Shown: positions 62,381-64,000 of the stretch, one piece after another
How the letters are laid out: the number at the start of each line of letters is the position of its first letter
How positions within the stretch are numbered: position 1 is the first letter of the stretch
Virus record (IMG/VR): IMGVR_UViG_3300032315_000470
Coordinates: 1 to 64,000 of that record
DNA: 64,000 bases
Origin: a virus
Reading direction: 5' to 3' (one strand)
Translations under genes and position numbers: made by a program
The notes under the pieces: model-generated
Told to the model about the DNA's origin: nothing
The model's input: only the letters and a program-made list of their open reading frames with translations
Databases searched by the model: none

Positions 62381-63148
62381 ATGAAATTATTAAGCACAGG
62401 TAATCCCAAGACCTTAAAGGGAATGCAGCAGGGTTATAATACCTATATTCTACATTTAGCACCAGCAACATTATCTGGACATAATACTTGCCCAAAAGCA
62501 ACCAAGGGCTGTATTAATGCTTGCTTGAATACTGCTGGTCGTGGTGGTATGTTTAAAAAGGGTGAGAATACCAATAATATTCAGAAAGCCCGTATCCGTA
62601 AAACTAAGTTATTCTATAATGACCGTGATACCTTTATGCACCTATTATATAAAGATATTACATTGGCGATTAAACAGTCAGCTAAACTAGGATTAACTCC
62701 AGTATTTCGTTTAAATGGTACCTCTGATATTAGCTGGGAAAAGTATCCAGTTACCATGGGTAATGTCACTTATTCTAATATATTTGCCGCTTTCGGTCAT
62801 ATTCAATTCTATGATTATACCAAGGTATTAGGTCGTAAAGTGAATAATATCCCCAATTATCACCTTACATTCTCTGCTGCCGATGGTAATGATAATGATG
62901 TAGATAATGCTATTCAGCAAGGTTATAATATTGCTGTAGTATTCAACCTAAAGAAAACATTACCAATGCCAGAGTATCATAGGTTCAATAATCAAGTAAG
63001 ACCAGTATTCAATGGTGATGAAAGTGATTTACGCTTTCTTGATCCAGATAATCATATAGTAGGATTATATGCTAAAGGTAAGGCCAAGAAGGATATAAGT
63101 GGTTTCGTAAAGAATCCAAACTTTATTCCTATTCGATTGGCAGCATAA
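62381..63148 (+). CDS. DUF7227 / Gp88-like cysteine-containing phage protein
   Basis: A 255-residue protein. LSTGNPKTLKGMQQGYNTYILHLAPATLSGHNTCPKATKGCINACLNTAGRG, then RIRKTKLFYNDRDTFMHLLYKDI and PVFRLNGTSDISWEKYP. The C-P...G-C...C cluster and R-L-N-G-T-S-D-I-x-W block are hallmarks of a family found in phages of many hosts (DUF7227, related to mycobacteriophage Gp88). The Cys cluster probably binds metal or an Fe-S centre. Function unknown. Confidence 0.7.
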   Translation: MKLLSTGNPKTLKGMQQGYNTYILHLAPATLSGHNTCPKATKGCINACLNTAGRGGMFKKGENTNNIQKARIRKTKLFYNDRDTFMHLLYKDITLAIKQSAKLGLTPVFRLNGTSDISWEKYPVTMGNVTYSNIFAAFGHIQFYDYTKVLGRKVNNIPNYHLTFSAADGNDNDVDNAIQQGYNIAVVFNLKKTLPMPEYHRFNNQVRPVFNGDESDLRFLDPDNHIVGLYAKGKAKKDISGFVKNPNFIPIRLAA

Positions 63149-63167
63149 CCTACTGATATTGTTTATT

Positions 63168-63194
63168 ATAACCTTAGAGATGCTCTGAGGTTAT
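63168..63194 (+). other. strong 12-bp stem-loop
   Basis: ATAACCTTAGAG and CTCTGAGGTTAT pair over 12 bp (one T-G) around an ATG loop, 20 bases after the Gp88-like gene. No T-run. It may be a terminator of unusual form or a replication or packaging structure, since repeats follow. Confidence 0.5.
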
Positions 63195-63210
63195 GAGTAA
63201 GTGATAATAG

Positions 63211-63270
63211 TAAGTAATAGTAAGTAATGGTAAGTAATGGTAAGTAATGGTAAGTAATGGTAAGTAATGG
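63211..63270. repeat. 10-bp tandem repeat, six units
   Basis: TAAGTAATAG once, then TAAGTAATGG five times in perfect register, flanked by degenerate copies (TAAGTGATAATAG at 63198-63210 and TAAGGACGCT after). The period equals about one helical turn. It lies in a 273-base gene-free region (63149-63421) in which I see no gene. Confidence 0.9.
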
Positions 63271-63387
63271 TAAGGACGCTCAGGAAACCGTGCGGATTGT
63301 TATTGGATGATACGGAGGATGGCAATGTCAGACTAAGCTTCGTTTGGTATTCATATCCAGCGACTGGTTCCACGACTGTCCCACTTT

Positions 63388-63414
63388 TTGACACTTTTTC
63401 ACACATTTTATAGG
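63388..63414 (+). promoter_or_regulatory. weak promoter-like sequence
   Basis: TTGACA, 15 bases, TATAGG, ahead of the gene at 63422. The short spacer and the -10 make it doubtful. Confidence 0.25.
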
Positions 63415-63421
63415 AATTATT

Positions 63422-63619
63422 ATGCAATTAAGTAAACAAGATTATCTGGATATTATCCAAAAGGCACAGGATTGTCTTTGTGACGTATACTCTGTTTATC
63501 CAGATAAGAATGATTTGGACGATATGGATTCACCAGTATCTTATATTCTCAATGCGATTGGTGATATTCAGAAGGCAGTTAATCTAATATCAGATGAAAT
63601 TGAAAAGGAATCAGTATGA
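63422..63619 (+). CDS. small acidic hypothetical protein
   Basis: A 65-residue helical protein (MQLSKQDYLDIIQKAQDCLC, DSPVSYILNAIGDIQKAVNLISDEIEKE). AGGA before the ATG. Overlaps the next gene by four bases. No family recognised. Confidence 0.5.
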   Translation: MQLSKQDYLDIIQKAQDCLCDVYSVYPDKNDLDDMDSPVSYILNAIGDIQKAVNLISDEIEKESV

Positions 63620-63792
63620 ATAATGAAAGGGGTTTGATTTTAATTCGATTAGAATTGATAGCCGATGATTATGATTTACACGATTATATCCGTTCTAGTA
63701 TTGAAAAGACAGGCCATAAATTTGTTAAAGATTTATCTCCCGTTGAATTACTGAATTTATATGATTCCGTTTTATGTAAAATTTACCAATAA
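63616..63792 (+). CDS. small hypothetical protein
   Basis: A 58-residue protein (MNNERGLILIRLELIADDYDL, SSIEKTGHKFVKDLSPVELLNLYDSVL). Part of the run of coupled small genes at the right edge. The ending L-S-P-x-E-L-L-N-L-Y-D is typical of small phage helical proteins. Unknown function. Confidence 0.5.
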   Translation: MNNERGLILIRLELIADDYDLHDYIRSSIEKTGHKFVKDLSPVELLNLYDSVLCKIYQ

Positions 63793-63801
63793 AGGAGTAT
63801 T

Positions 63802-63975
63802 ATGTCTAGTATAAAGCGTTATATGGAAGATTTTAACTATTATTTCGATAATAACCATGGTGATGTGGTAATTGGTAATTATACATTCTCGGCTGCTGAT
63901 GTATTAAGGGAGTTTGATCCTATTGCATATAATCAGGAGTTTAATGAGTGGTTGAATATACAGGAGGCAGTATGA
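63802..63975 (+). CDS. small acidic hypothetical protein
   Basis: A 57-residue protein (MSSIKRYMEDFNYYFDNNHG, FSAADVLREFDPIAYNQEFNEWLN). AAGGAG eight bases before the ATG. Overlaps the next start (ATGA). The A-x-D-V-L-x-x-F-D-P-x-A-Y-x-x-E/G-F block recurs in small phage proteins. Function unknown. Confidence 0.5.
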   Translation: MSSIKRYMEDFNYYFDNNHGDVVIGNYTFSAADVLREFDPIAYNQEFNEWLNIQEAV

Positions 63976-64000
63976 AACCAGTATTTACTTGTGGTGGTGA
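63972..64000 (+). CDS. start of a gene cut by the window edge
   Basis: Nine codons (MKPVFTCGG) of a frame that continues past the right edge. The ATGA overlap and AGGAGG 5-10 bases upstream make it a genuine start. Too short to identify. Confidence 0.4.

Noticed and set aside
63211-63270. CRISPR array
   Set aside because: The units are contiguous 10-mers with no spacers.
63191-63427. Minus-strand frame reading through the tandem repeat
   Set aside because: The product is only a Thr/Tyr/His/Leu repeat generated by the 10-bp units.
1-64000. Prophage or mobile bacterial island
   Set aside because: No integrase, attachment sites, insertion sequences or bacterial genes are present. The content is that of a lytic T4-like core genome.

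Overview
The window is a stretch of a large T4-like myovirus genome, grouped here with the marine and freshwater relatives of the T4-type cyanophages. It is AT-rich, and essentially every gene lies on the plus strand with 1 to 4 base overlaps. The core genes are T4 genes by motif: gp23, UvsY, UvsW, gp55, gp47/gp46, gp45, gp44/gp62, RegA, gp43, UvsX, gp41, gp61 and RNase H. Accessory genes point the same way: Hsp20, peptide deformylase, MazG-like, CobT-like, 2OG-oxygenase, ThyX. No photosynthesis gene is present. The lipoprotein o-spanin nested in an i-spanin and the GH19 endolysin imply a Gram-negative host. The exact host cannot be read from the sequence.

Layout. 1-2.3 kb: end of the major capsid gene, a homing endonuclease, a tube-like protein. 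2.3-16.5 kb: recombination, late-transcription and replication genes (uvsY, uvsW, 55, 47, 46, 45, 44, 62, regA) interrupted by three endonuclease-type genes, plus deformylase, a DruA-like DUF4338 protein, a glycosyltransferase and a purine dNTP pyrophosphohydrolase. 16.5-20.8 kb: Hsp20, dCMP deaminase, a SprT-like protease, seven tRNA genes with strong promoters, GroES-like co-chaperonin. 20.8-28.4 kb: Sm-like protein, DNA polymerase, membrane protein, UvsX, gp41, a second DUF4338 protein. 28.4-35 kb: a conserved unknown gene, then a surface-sugar cassette of glycosyltransferases and a methyltransferase. 35-43.2 kb: late genes whose products look like packaged internal head proteins, including a ligase-like enzyme and a nucleotidyltransferase/kinase. 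43.2-45.1 kb: lysis. 45.2-53.3 kb: primase, ThyX, ribonucleotide reductase, RNase H. 53.3-64 kb: many small early-type genes, a CobT-like metalloprotease/VWA protein, an HNH nuclease, a C-rich gene-free stretch and a 10-bp tandem repeat.

The most interesting region is 35.1-43.2 kb. Four proteins begin with a peptide of the form M-[KL]-[ST]-F-...-[LI]-x-E that matches, in position and sequence style, the capsid-targeting peptide of T4 internal proteins, which the prohead protease removes. Two of the four look like enzymes: one with nucleic-acid-ligase-type motifs, and one joining a nucleotidyltransferase to a P-loop kinase. This suggests a cargo of nucleotide or RNA-end-processing enzymes delivered with the DNA. 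Other notable signals are ribosome-binding-site hairpins overlapping late promoters before two endonuclease-type genes, a minus-strand promoter next to an Sm-like gene, two DruA-family paralogues, an initiator-like phage tRNA-Met, two overlapping-frame genes, and unusual non-coding DNA near 61.4 and 63.2 kb.
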